Assembly (NCBI RefSeq): GCF_010993985.1
Contig: NZ_WINH01000013.1
Location: 1 to 64,000, forward strand
Direction: 5' to 3'
Length of the DNA stretch: 64,000 bases
DNA from: Paraferrimonas sp. SM1919
Lineage (GTDB): Bacteria > Pseudomonadota > Gammaproteobacteria > Enterobacterales > Shewanellaceae
Numbering within the stretch: position 1 is the first letter of the stretch; each line of letters opens with the position of its first letter. Position numbers and translations under genes: made by a program. Positions 44,273 to 52,395 of the stretch are shown here, one piece after another. The notes beneath the pieces are model-generated. The model had not been told where the DNA came from. It searched no databases and was given only the letters and a program-made list of their open reading frames with translations.

Positions 44273-45115
44273 ATGGCACTATCAGTTCACACTAACTATT
44301 CTGCACTAGTTGCACAAAATGCTTTAAACCAAAACCAAAACTCGCTAAACACAGCGATGGAGCGTTTAGGTACGGGTCTACGCATTAACTCGGCAGCTGA
44401 CGATGCTGCTGGTCTATCTATTGCTAACAAGCTAGAAGCACAAACTCGCGGTATGACTGTGGCGATGCGTAACTCTCAAGATGCGATTTCTATGCTACAA
44501 ACCGCCGATGGCGCCCTAGACGAGCTATCAAACATTGCTTACCGCATGAAAGACCTAGCTACCCAAGCTGCGAACGATTCAAACGGCCTTTCTGAGCGTG
44601 TTTCTTTAGATGCAGAATACCAAGAGCTAAAAGCAGAAGCTGAGCGTATTATGGAATTCACTAGCTATGGTGCAGGTGACCTTCTGTTTCGTAATGGCCG
44701 CCTAGAGAACCCTATGGAATTCCAAATCGGTGCCAGCTCAGATGAATTCATCGAGGTGGATATGTCAGGTGAATTAACTAACATTGATTTTGCTGGTACC
44801 CTCGGAACTATTACTGGTGATACAGCTGCTAATTCAGGTGCAAGAGCCGAAATTGATGCTGTTACCCTTTTATTTGACAACATCAACACCCTACGCGGTA
44901 AAACTGGTGCAACCATCAACCGTCTAGAGCACACTATCTCTAACTTAGGTAACATTGTTGAGAACACTTCTGCTGCTAAAGGCCGTATCATGGATGCTGA
45001 CTTCGCGGTTGAGTCTTCAAACATGTCTAAGCAACAAATCCTAATGCAAGCGGGTACTTCTGTACTAGCGCAAGCTAAGCAAATGACTGGCCTAGTGACT
45101 TCACTACTTCGTTAA
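44273..45115 (+). CDS. lafA: lateral flagellin
   Basis: The filament subunit of 280 aa. The conserved N-terminal half is ALSVHTNYSALVAQNALNQN, then RLGTGLRINSAADDAAGLSI. The C-terminal half ends QAGTSVLAQAKQMTGLVTSL. The variable middle is very short, as in lateral flagellins. It has its own region and terminator, so it is monocistronic and probably strongly expressed under sigma-28. It is the only flagellin gene in the window. Confidence 0.96.
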   Translation: MALSVHTNYSALVAQNALNQNQNSLNTAMERLGTGLRINSAADDAAGLSIANKLEAQTRGMTVAMRNSQDAISMLQTADGALDELSNIAYRMKDLATQAANDSNGLSERVSLDAEYQELKAEAERIMEFTSYGAGDLLFRNGRLENPMEFQIGASSDEFIEVDMSGELTNIDFAGTLGTITGDTAANSGARAEIDAVTLLFDNINTLRGKTGATINRLEHTISNLGNIVENTSAAKGRIMDADFAVESSNMSKQQILMQAGTSVLAQAKQMTGLVTSLLR

Positions 45116-45134
45116 TTTTAGCTTAAGCTGATTT

Positions 45135-45158
45135 AAGGCGCCCTTGGGCGCCTTTTTT
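45135..45158 (+). terminator. terminator of flagellin
   Basis: A perfect 9-bp stem AAGGCGCCC / GGGCGCCTT with a 2-nt TT centre is followed by T6. It is about 20 bp past the stop codon. Confidence 0.92.
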
Positions 45159-45257
45159 ATTGCCAAAGCCAATAACTTTTACACCATTTTAACCATTGGA
45201 TTGATTATCCCCCCCCACTGACAGCCCCCTTGCTGCGCCAGCTTTGGTTCGTTCCAT

Positions 45258-45282
45258 TAAAAGTTTATTCACTCGCCGTTTA
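45258..45282 (+). promoter_or_regulatory. weak sigma-28-like promoter upstream of fliD
   Basis: TAAA (45258) and GCCGTTTA (45275) resemble the flagellar sigma-28 boxes TAAA and GCCGATAA. The spacing is 13 rather than 15, so the assignment is tentative. Otherwise the gap between flagellin and fliD shows only the sigma-54-like site below. Confidence 0.3.
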
Positions 45283-45426
45283 GGTCGCCTGTATTAGGTA
45301 AGTGATTGCTCAGCCACGCTTGGTTATGCGGAAATATGGGTTCCTAACACTACCTTGTGTTTTCCTGCTTCGAGCCGCCTCAGCATCACAACCCTTTAGT
45401 TACAAGCCTTTAGCCAGTTTTAATAT

Positions 45427-45441
45427 TGGCATAATAAATGC
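45427..45441 (+). promoter_or_regulatory. sigma-54-like promoter of fliD
   Basis: TGGCATAATAAATGC has GG and GC exactly 10 bp apart. It shares TTGGCATA with the flgB promoter. The start would be about 20 nt before fliD. The -12 half is less good than at flgB. Confidence 0.5.
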
Positions 45442-45472
45442 TTTAGTAAGACACTAACCATAAGGAAAGAAT

Positions 45473-46816
45473 ATGTTTGTCAGTAGCGCTGCCGATATGG
45501 CCTACCAATTTGTCATGGTAGAAAGAGCCCCTAAAGATAACCTGTTTCAGATGCAACAGGCCAGATTGAATGCCCAGATTGATGCCCTAAATGAGCTTAA
45601 AACTAAAATGAGTTCATTTCAGTCTGCCATGGATGAATTGGCTAAAACCGGCTCTTTCCAAGGCACGGCGCCAACGCTTTCAAGTGAAGATTATTTTACC
45701 GCCAGCTCAGATGCGAATGCGGTCAGTGCCAGTTATGATTTATACGTTAAGCAGTTGGCCTCAGCCCACCAGGTGTCGCTGCAATTTGGCAGTGAAGACG
45801 CCATCATGGCCACCCAGGGGGATTTAACCTTAAGTTTAGGCAGTGATAGTTTCACCATCGATATGGCAAGCTTGCCAGCAGGGGCCAAACTGACTGACTT
45901 AAGGGATGCCATCAATGCCGCTGGCGATAACCCCGGAATTTCGGCATCACTGATTAAAAGTGGAGATAAAACCCACTTAATGCTGACCAGTAATGAAACC
46001 GGTGCGGCTAATCAGATTGATATTAATTTTGCCAACTATGACGCTGGCGAGACCGAGGCCAATTTATTGGTGGGTAAAATTAATGACCGTACTGAACGTG
46101 CTGCCGCCCAAGACGCCATTATTGAAGTCGGTAGCACGAACCCACTGGTATTGACCTCCAGCTCTAATACCGTCACTGACGCTATTCCAGGGGTAACCTT
46201 AGAGTTGACTAAGGCCCATACCCAAGATGCCCTCGGTGGCTACATTGATGGCCCTATCAAGCTTGATATCAATCAAGATGATGAAGGCATTAAAGGCCAA
46301 CTACAAAGCTTTGTTGATTCCTATAACGAGCTCTATAACGCCCTTAAAGAAGCCACCAGTAGTGGTGACGGTGAAGGCAGTTTTGGCGCCCTCTCAGCCG
46401 ATGGTTCAATGCGTTCGGTGATCTCCCAGTTACGCACCATATTAAACGGTCAATCGGCCGATGGTTTATCCCTAAGCTTAATCGGCATAACCACTAGCCG
46501 CGATGGCAGCTTAAGCATAGACAGCGCCAAACTTGATGATGCCATTGCTAACAACAGTGCCGGTATTGAGAATTTATTCAATGAAACCAATGGCCTTATC
46601 GAACGTTTAGATGTGTCTATCGACAGTCAAATTGGTGTTGATGGCTCAATTAAGACCCGTACCAATTCATTGCAAAATCGTTTAGGCGATATCGATATCA
46701 AGATTGAAAACCATAATATGCGCATGGATCGCATCTATCAGCGCTATTTGGCTCAATTTACCCAAATGGAGGCCATCCAACAACAGATGAACTCCACCAT
46801 GAGCCTATTTTACTAA
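45473..46816 (+). CDS. fliD: lateral filament cap protein FliD (HAP2)
   Basis: The filament cap that guides flagellin folding, 447 aa (lateral name lafB). N-terminal FliD helix QMQQARLNAQIDALNELKTK. Flagellin-IN-type repeats lie in the middle. The C-terminal FliD part is seen in GQLQSFVDSYNELYNALKEA and the final coiled coil MRMDRIYQRYLAQFTQMEAI. It has an AAGGAAAG box and heads the fliDST-K-L-sigma28-mot operon. Confidence 0.94.
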   Translation: MFVSSAADMAYQFVMVERAPKDNLFQMQQARLNAQIDALNELKTKMSSFQSAMDELAKTGSFQGTAPTLSSEDYFTASSDANAVSASYDLYVKQLASAHQVSLQFGSEDAIMATQGDLTLSLGSDSFTIDMASLPAGAKLTDLRDAINAAGDNPGISASLIKSGDKTHLMLTSNETGAANQIDINFANYDAGETEANLLVGKINDRTERAAAQDAIIEVGSTNPLVLTSSSNTVTDAIPGVTLELTKAHTQDALGGYIDGPIKLDINQDDEGIKGQLQSFVDSYNELYNALKEATSSGDGEGSFGALSADGSMRSVISQLRTILNGQSADGLSLSLIGITTSRDGSLSIDSAKLDDAIANNSAGIENLFNETNGLIERLDVSIDSQIGVDGSIKTRTNSLQNRLGDIDIKIENHNMRMDRIYQRYLAQFTQMEAIQQQMNSTMSLFY

Positions 46817-46828
46817 TAAGAGGATTTT

Positions 46829-47215
46829 ATGCTTACTCACAATAATCCATATTCCAATTACCAGCACACCGGCCTTGAGGCCCGTGCTGCTGCCGCAAGT
46901 CCTCAGGAATTGGTGGTGATGTTAATTGACGGTTTACTCGATGAAATCGACCGTGTTGAAGGTCATATCAATGCCGGCAACCACGAAAAAAAATCGCTAT
47001 CGGTAAATAAGTGCATGGAAATTATTCAGGGACTTGATACTTCTTTGGATATGCAAGGGGGCGGCGACCTTGCGCAAAACTTGCACCAGCTTTATCAGTA
47101 CTGCTCCCGCAGTTTATTTGATGCCAGCTTAAAAAATGACATTGAGGTGTTAACACCGGTCAGGCAGGTGATGCACAACCTTAAACAAGGCTGGCAAGGT
47201 GCAACTAATGGCTGA
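46829..47215 (+). CDS. fliS: lateral flagellin chaperone FliS
   Basis: The export chaperone of flagellin, 128 aa (lafC). Conserved segments are LEARAAAASPQELVVMLIDG and SVNKCMEIIQGLDTSLDMQG. It is followed by a FliT-like gene whose start overlaps its stop codon, so translation is coupled. Confidence 0.94.
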   Translation: MLTHNNPYSNYQHTGLEARAAAASPQELVVMLIDGLLDEIDRVEGHINAGNHEKKSLSVNKCMEIIQGLDTSLDMQGGGDLAQNLHQLYQYCSRSLFDASLKNDIEVLTPVRQVMHNLKQGWQGATNG

Positions 47216-47522
47216 TAGCGGTTTAACCAAGACACTGCAGCAACTGGGCTTTTTAATGCAAAAAGCCCTAGCAGAAAAAGATTGGCTGGCCATTAAAGGG
47301 CTTGACCAACAGCTTGCCGTGACTTTACAAAACCTTTCAGCGGAGCAGCAAGCTGCCAGTGACGTTAAGCCGTTGCTTAATAAGATAAAAAAATTACATC
47401 AAACCATATTGGCGACCTTACAAGCTGAACAAAGCAAATTAGGTCAACAATTAAAGGCACATAAGAACAACCAAAACCGGGTTAATGCCTACAATCAGGT
47501 ACAGACCCATGCCAGGAATTAA
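47208..47522 (+). CDS. FliT-like lateral flagellar chaperone (LafD)
   Basis: A small helical protein of 104 aa with Gln and Lys-rich helices (LNKIKKLHQTILATLQAEQS). The position between fliS and fliK corresponds to FliT or LafD. Conservation is too low for a sequence-only call. The ATG at 47208 overlaps the end of fliS. An in-frame GTG at 47199 is a less likely start. Confidence 0.72.
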   Translation: MADSGLTKTLQQLGFLMQKALAEKDWLAIKGLDQQLAVTLQNLSAEQQAASDVKPLLNKIKKLHQTILATLQAEQSKLGQQLKAHKNNQNRVNAYNQVQTHARN

Positions 47523-47523
47523 T

Positions 47524-48480
47524 ATGCAGGGCTTTTTAAATATCGCTAACCCAACAGCTATTGGCTCTCACGGTGCCAAGCTGTTCACTGCTGGCCAACC
47601 ACTTTTTGGCCACCCTTTTAGTGGCGAAGGTATGTTTATGGCTGCGTTACCCAGTGATGTCAATGCAGATAGCAACCAACAGCTGCCAATTGACGATCTT
47701 GTGCAATTGCTTGAACAACAACTGCCGGAGCCCTTAAATCAACAAATTAGCCAGTGGCTAGGCAATTTACCCGTTGTCGAGCAACATCAGTTGCAACCTA
47801 AATTACAGCAATGGCTGGCGGCTTTCAAACAACAGCCCAGTGACCAACAGCAACACATCGTGCAGCAACTACAACAGTTGTTACCAGGCAAAGCAGAATC
47901 CAATCAACTTAAGCCTGAGGCCGTGACTCAGTTAAAAACCTTAGTCACCCAAGCGACAAACTTGGATGCCAGCAGTAATAAAACGGAAGCATTATTGCAA
48001 CAGCTTAATCAACAGCAAACTCTTGCAGCTAATGAAGCCAAACACCAATGGGCGCAGATCAAAGTCGATAAGTCCATGGCAGCTTGGTCACAACAGTTAT
48101 TAGCGCCGGTTTCACAGCGATTACAGTTTCAAGCCAGTCAGGGCATTCAACATGCTTCAATGCGCTTAGACCCGCCAGAAATGGGTAAAATTGAACTCAC
48201 CCTAAAGATGGATGGGGACAAGCTCAATGTACAAGTAAACGCTAGTAATCCTGCTGTGCGTGATGCCCTAGCCGCTGGCCTAGATAGGCTTAAACAAGAT
48301 TTGTCTACCCAGACATTTAATCAAGTCAGCGTTGATGTCTCTGGTGACAGCAACCCACACCAGCATCAACAACAATTACAGCAATCCGATGCTATTTCAG
48401 CTAACCCTGGATTGATTGCTAATGAGTCCAAAGAATCGACCCAAGAGCAACGTTCTGCCATGGTTAACACGCTAGTTTAA
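47524..48480 (+). CDS. fliK: lateral hook-length control protein FliK
   Basis: A 318-aa protein (lafE). The N-terminal two-thirds is Gln-rich and low-complexity, as expected for the molecular ruler. The C-terminal Flg_hook domain is clear (ASMRLDPPEMGKIELTLKMD, then LNVQVNASNPAVRDAL). The ATG at 47524 has an AGGAA box. An in-frame ATG at 47485 overlaps the previous gene by 38 bp and is less likely. Confidence 0.92.
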   Translation: MQGFLNIANPTAIGSHGAKLFTAGQPLFGHPFSGEGMFMAALPSDVNADSNQQLPIDDLVQLLEQQLPEPLNQQISQWLGNLPVVEQHQLQPKLQQWLAAFKQQPSDQQQHIVQQLQQLLPGKAESNQLKPEAVTQLKTLVTQATNLDASSNKTEALLQQLNQQQTLAANEAKHQWAQIKVDKSMAAWSQQLLAPVSQRLQFQASQGIQHASMRLDPPEMGKIELTLKMDGDKLNVQVNASNPAVRDALAAGLDRLKQDLSTQTFNQVSVDVSGDSNPHQHQQQLQQSDAISANPGLIANESKESTQEQRSAMVNTLV

Positions 48481-48500
48481 TAAGGAAATTTGAGGTACCT

Positions 48501-48941
48501 ATGAAAAATTCTACTTTTAAAAATGTCTTCACTGTACTTGCCAGTATTGTTATTACCTTAGGCGCAGTATTTTTTTACCTAGATTCACAAAAGTCTCAAC
48601 TTGGTGAAAATGTAATGGGGGATGACAGAACCCATTATTTCCCACTTGAGAAAATCGTGGTTAGCGTCGAAGGCGAAAAACAAATTCACTACCTAATGGT
48701 AGAAATGTCAATTCAAACCAAAGATCCTCGTCAGATCACTATTATGGAGCAAAACAAGCCCATCATTCGCAACGAACTATTAAAGCTCTTTGGTTCTAAA
48801 GACTACAACACCGTCAAACAGATGGACAATATCGAGCAACTGCAACAAGAAGTGGTCCAAAGACTAAGACAAAGCCTTGAAAAGAATGGCTTTCCTTTTG
48901 CTATTGATAATGTCCTATTTACCCAATTAGTACTGCAATAA
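48501..48941 (+). CDS. fliL: lateral flagellar basal-body protein FliL
   Basis: A single-pass inner-membrane protein of 146 aa that supports the stator (lafF). The membrane helix is VFTVLASIVITLGAVFFYLD. The periplasmic domain contains IHYLMVEMSIQTKDPRQITI and ends in the conserved VLFTQLVLQ. It lies between fliK and sigma-28, as in other lateral loci. Confidence 0.93.
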   Translation: MKNSTFKNVFTVLASIVITLGAVFFYLDSQKSQLGENVMGDDRTHYFPLEKIVVSVEGEKQIHYLMVEMSIQTKDPRQITIMEQNKPIIRNELLKLFGSKDYNTVKQMDNIEQLQQEVVQRLRQSLEKNGFPFAIDNVLFTQLVLQ

Positions 48942-48959
48942 TCCTTTAGGAGGCGCTCT

Positions 48960-49730
48960 ATGTTGGCAACTAATCATAATAACCAGCCAAAAAACAAAAG
49001 CCTAAGCAGTTCTCCATTTGGCGGCTATGAAGAGCAGAAGCTTCATCCTGCTAACCAAGAAGATATGATCAATAATGAGCAATACTGGCTCAGCCGTTAC
49101 TTACCGTTAGTGAAACGAACGGTCAATATGATGCAATCTCACTGTGGCCCTACCCTCGAAAAAGAGGATATGGAACAGCTTGGTTTGATGGCTTTATTAG
49201 AGTCCATCAGGCGCTATCCGGGTAAACATGATCCTGGCTTTGGCAGTTATGCCAAGCAAAGAGTTCGGGGTGCCATTTTAGATGAGCTTAGGCGTCAAGA
49301 TTGGCGCCCACGACAATTGCGCCAACAATCCCATGAACTCAATGACACCATTAGGCAATTGTCAAAAGAGTTAGGCCGCCCGCCTAAAGATCAAGAAGTC
49401 GCCGCCGCTTTAAATTTATCAGAGGATGACTTTCGAGAACGTCTCTACGCCAGTCAAGCGGCAAACTTGCAAAGCTTAGAAACTCTGCTCGATGATGGTC
49501 TGCAACTGGATGGTCAAGACCAAGCCTTACAAAGGGAAATTCAAAAGCGTTCATTGGAACAAGCCCTTAAAACCTTAACCAAACGTCAGCAAGTGCTGCT
49601 GCATTTGTATTATCAGCAAGAGCTGAGTTTGAAAGAAATCGCTCTGGTTTTCCAAGTTACAGAATCCAGAGTATGCCAATTACATAAACAAGCCGTCAGT
49701 GCATTACAAGCAAGCTTAATTAACGGATAA
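48960..49730 (+). CDS. lateral flagellar sigma-28 factor (LafS / FliA type)
   Basis: The RNA polymerase sigma factor for late flagellar genes, 256 aa. Region 2 is seen at YLPLVKRTVNMMQSHC, then EDMEQLGLMALLESIRRY. Region 4 is TKRQQVLLHLYYQQELSLKE, then IALVFQVTESRVCQLHKQAV. It is expected to be held by the FlgM at 32935. A good AGGAGG box precedes the ATG. The name lafS is used in Vibrio and Aeromonas. Confidence 0.95.
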   Translation: MLATNHNNQPKNKSLSSSPFGGYEEQKLHPANQEDMINNEQYWLSRYLPLVKRTVNMMQSHCGPTLEKEDMEQLGLMALLESIRRYPGKHDPGFGSYAKQRVRGAILDELRRQDWRPRQLRQQSHELNDTIRQLSKELGRPPKDQEVAAALNLSEDDFRERLYASQAANLQSLETLLDDGLQLDGQDQALQREIQKRSLEQALKTLTKRQQVLLHLYYQQELSLKEIALVFQVTESRVCQLHKQAVSALQASLING

Positions 49731-49746
49731 TTTTCAGGGTAGTAGT

Positions 49747-50604
49747 ATGCAAAAGTTTTTAGGTATTCTTATCGTCATTTTCAGCGTTTTCGGCGGCTAC
49801 TCTTTGGCCCAAGGAAACATGCTGGCTTTATGGCAGCCAGCGGAATTAATCATTATTTTGGGAGCCGGTATCGGCGCTTTAGTGCTAGCGAATCCAATCG
49901 CGGTATTAAAGCTTATGTGGCAACAAACCCAACAAGTTTTTCAGGGGCAACAAATTACCCAAGAGCATTATCAAGAAATGTTTGCTTTGATTTATATGAT
50001 GTTTGAACAAGTTCGCCAATCTGGCATCAAGTCATTAGACGAACACTTAGATTCACCATTTGAAAGCTCAATGTTCCTAGCTCACCCGAAATTATTAGAG
50101 TGTCCTCAAGCCATCACCTTTTTGACTGACAACTTAAGATTGCTATCAATGGGTAAAATCCTACCCCATGAGCTTGAGCAAATGTTAGAACAAGAAATTG
50201 AAAATCTAACTGAAGACCAACTTCGACCTGCCGCCGCTTTACAACGCTCAGCTGAAGCCATGCCAGGTTTTGGTATTTTAGGGGCTGTCGTCGGCATTAT
50301 TATTACTATGCAATCTATTGATGGCCCCTTAACCATGATTGGTGTTCATGTTGCAGCAGCGCTGGTTGGTACTTTTATTGGTATTTTTGCTTGTTACTGT
50401 ATTTTAGACCCGCTAGCCAGTGCCCTAGAGCACAAGGTTAAAGATGAAACCGTCATGTTAGAATCGATACGCGCAGCATTATCAGCCTACCATCAAGGTA
50501 AAGCCACCATGATTTGTATTGATGCCGCAAGAAAGCAAATCCGTACCGAAATAAAACCAAGCTTCGTACAAGTTGAGCACTGGATTGAAGAGGCGACCCA
50601 CTAA
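49747..50604 (+). CDS. motA: lateral flagellar stator protein MotA (LafT)
   Basis: The ion-channel stator subunit of 285 aa with four membrane helices. The N-terminal segment is MQKFLGILIVIFSVFGGYSL. The conserved MotA part is AMPGFGILGAVVGIIITMQS, then AALVGTFIGIFACYCILDPL. It overlaps motB by one base. Ion type (proton or sodium) cannot be read with confidence. Confidence 0.95.
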   Translation: MQKFLGILIVIFSVFGGYSLAQGNMLALWQPAELIIILGAGIGALVLANPIAVLKLMWQQTQQVFQGQQITQEHYQEMFALIYMMFEQVRQSGIKSLDEHLDSPFESSMFLAHPKLLECPQAITFLTDNLRLLSMGKILPHELEQMLEQEIENLTEDQLRPAAALQRSAEAMPGFGILGAVVGIIITMQSIDGPLTMIGVHVAAALVGTFIGIFACYCILDPLASALEHKVKDETVMLESIRAALSAYHQGKATMICIDAARKQIRTEIKPSFVQVEHWIEEATH

Positions 50605-51656
50605 TGGCAGTTTCAGCAGCCCCTATTATTGTTCGCAAGAGCCGCAAAAAAAGAGGCCTAACGACCCATGGTGGTGCTTGGAAGGTCGCTTTTGCTGACT
50701 TCACCTTAGCTATGATGGCCTTTTTCATGGTGATGTGGATTTTAGAAATTGCCGACTATCGTGAACGTGAAGCCATTGTTAAATATCTCAATGGTACCAT
50801 AGTGTTTGATAACGGTGGTCATCCATTTGACATCGCTTCCAGTCCATTTCCGATTGATTTTGAAGGCAGTCAATCATTAGTCAAGTGGCAGGCCCCAAGC
50901 GGGTTTAACGGTGTGCAGGCCTTAGGTACTGCCACCTTGAACCATTTACCTAACGGTGACCAAGAAACCAATGCCGGCTTAGGTCCGCAGTCAAATTCAA
51001 TCATTACCGAGCAAAACAACAGCGAACAAACACTCAGTGCGTTAGCGGATATTATTGCAAAGCAGCTGCAACAAGCACAGCTTAACCATAATATGAAACT
51101 TGATATCGTCACTGATGGCTTAAGAATACGTTTTCAAGATAATGTAGAGCATCAAATGTTTGTCAGAGGTCGAGCTGAGGTTACCCCTTACTTTGAAGAT
51201 TTGTTGTTGGCTTTATCGCCTATTTTATCAACCATAGATAATTCACTTATATTAACCGGCCATACAGATAGTATTAAGTATTCTAAAACTGGATACAGCA
51301 ATTGGGAGCTTTCTAGCGATCGCGCTCTGGCAGCAAGGCATATTCTAGCCTATGGCGGTATTAATGATCAGTTCGTGCAAGTGAGCGGCATGGCCGATAC
51401 CGTTCCGGTTGACAAAACCAACCCGAATAGTGCTAGTAATCGTCGTATCGAATTGTTAATCTTAACTGAAAGTGCTGCAAATAAGTTAAACCAAATGTTT
51501 GATCCCCACGAAGTTGTAACAGCAGAACAACCTGCTGATATTGTTGAAGGTCAACCAACTAAACAAACAAATGCCCTGAGCCCGGTTGCCGCAGCACAGC
51601 AGCTAGCAACAGACAATCAACCTATATCGAGGCTTCAGGCAATTTCAAGGATCTGA
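50604..51656 (+). CDS. motB: lateral flagellar stator protein MotB (LafU)
   Basis: The peptidoglycan-anchored stator subunit of 350 aa. One membrane helix carries the ion-binding Asp in FADFTLAMMAFFMVMWILEI. The C-terminal OmpA-like domain is present (LILTGHTDSIKY, then NWELSSDRALAARHIL). It is coupled to motA by overlapping stop and start. A PilZ gene follows at 8 bp. Confidence 0.95.
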   Translation: MAVSAAPIIVRKSRKKRGLTTHGGAWKVAFADFTLAMMAFFMVMWILEIADYREREAIVKYLNGTIVFDNGGHPFDIASSPFPIDFEGSQSLVKWQAPSGFNGVQALGTATLNHLPNGDQETNAGLGPQSNSIITEQNNSEQTLSALADIIAKQLQQAQLNHNMKLDIVTDGLRIRFQDNVEHQMFVRGRAEVTPYFEDLLLALSPILSTIDNSLILTGHTDSIKYSKTGYSNWELSSDRALAARHILAYGGINDQFVQVSGMADTVPVDKTNPNSASNRRIELLILTESAANKLNQMFDPHEVVTAEQPADIVEGQPTKQTNALSPVAAAQQLATDNQPISRLQAISRI

Positions 51657-51664
51657 TATAGCCA

Positions 51665-52027
51665 ATGAGCACTGAAAAACGGCAGTTTGAACGATATTAT
51701 TTAACCGACCGAGATACTAACATCGCAATGCAAGCTGCTGGTATGCCAGCAAAAATTTTGATGCGGGGGTTCTTCAATTGGAAAACATTAGGCCCCTGCA
51801 TCATTAAAGATGTATCACTAGGTGGTGCTGGCCTACTTTCACCAATGTTACTTAGCCCGACTAAAAAATATGCCCTTGAAACGGCTCAAGGTGAAGTGAT
51901 TCCATTTATTATTGCCCATGAAAAAGCGGTAAATAAAAAGCTTAATTTTTATGGGGTCAGCTGGGAAAACAGTTCCAGCAATCACGTAAAAAAACTCATT
52001 GCAAATGCACAATCTCGGCTAAAATAA
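51665..52027 (+). CDS. PilZ-domain c-di-GMP receptor protein
   Basis: A 120-aa single-domain protein. The PilZ signature residues are seen as RQFER (R-x-x-x-R) at residues 6-10 and DVSLGGAG (D-x-S-x-x-G) near 59-66. It should bind c-di-GMP. Located directly behind motAB of the lateral locus, it could brake or adjust this motor in response to c-di-GMP, in analogy with YcgR. That role is inferred. Confidence 0.85.
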   Translation: MSTEKRQFERYYLTDRDTNIAMQAAGMPAKILMRGFFNWKTLGPCIIKDVSLGGAGLLSPMLLSPTKKYALETAQGEVIPFIIAHEKAVNKKLNFYGVSWENSSSNHVKKLIANAQSRLK

Positions 52028-52055
52028 TTATTAATTAATCATATTTTATAAGGGA

Positions 52056-52352
52056 ATGCCTGTTATGGCCCAATCGTTTGTCAGAAATGGACCTGATAAA
52101 TTACAAAAACTATTTTTGTATTTAATCGTATTAGATTACGGCTTGCTATTTTGGCTAATGTATAACAGTAACGAATTAAGATTTGCGACAAATATTGCCG
52201 TAGCTTTACTACTGGTTGCATACAATTTACTTTTAACCCAGTTAAGTTTTAGGCGCGCCAGACGCCAATCAGATTATTATATCCTTTATCCTATTTTAGG
52301 CGCTGGACTGTTGTCCCTAGGAATTTTAATCAAACTATTTATCTTTTATTAG
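52056..52352 (+). CDS. small membrane protein at the end of the motAB-pilZ operon
   Basis: I do not recognise this 98-aa protein. Three hydrophobic helices are visible (LFLYLIVLDYGLLFWLMY, IAVALLLVAYNLLLT, YPILGAGLLSLGILIKLFIF). The charged stretch FRRARRQSDYY lies between the second and third. A second ATG (52065) is a possible start. It is probably cotranscribed with the PilZ gene and ends at a bidirectional terminator. Confidence 0.7.
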   Translation: MPVMAQSFVRNGPDKLQKLFLYLIVLDYGLLFWLMYNSNELRFATNIAVALLLVAYNLLLTQLSFRRARRQSDYYILYPILGAGLLSLGILIKLFIFY

Positions 52353-52360
52353 AATAAAAA

Positions 52361-52386
52361 AAACCAGCTTAACGCTGGTTTTTTTA
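52361..52386. terminator. bidirectional terminator between the mot operon and flhA
   Basis: AAACCAGC / GCTGGTTT arms enclose a 5-nt loop, with A-runs to the left and T-runs to the right. It serves both converging flagellar operons. Confidence 0.9.
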
Positions 52387-52395
52387 TCTTTATAG

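Noticed and set aside
44665..45024. 119-aa open frame antisense to flagellin
   Set aside because: It mirrors conserved flagellin codons. No independent signals.
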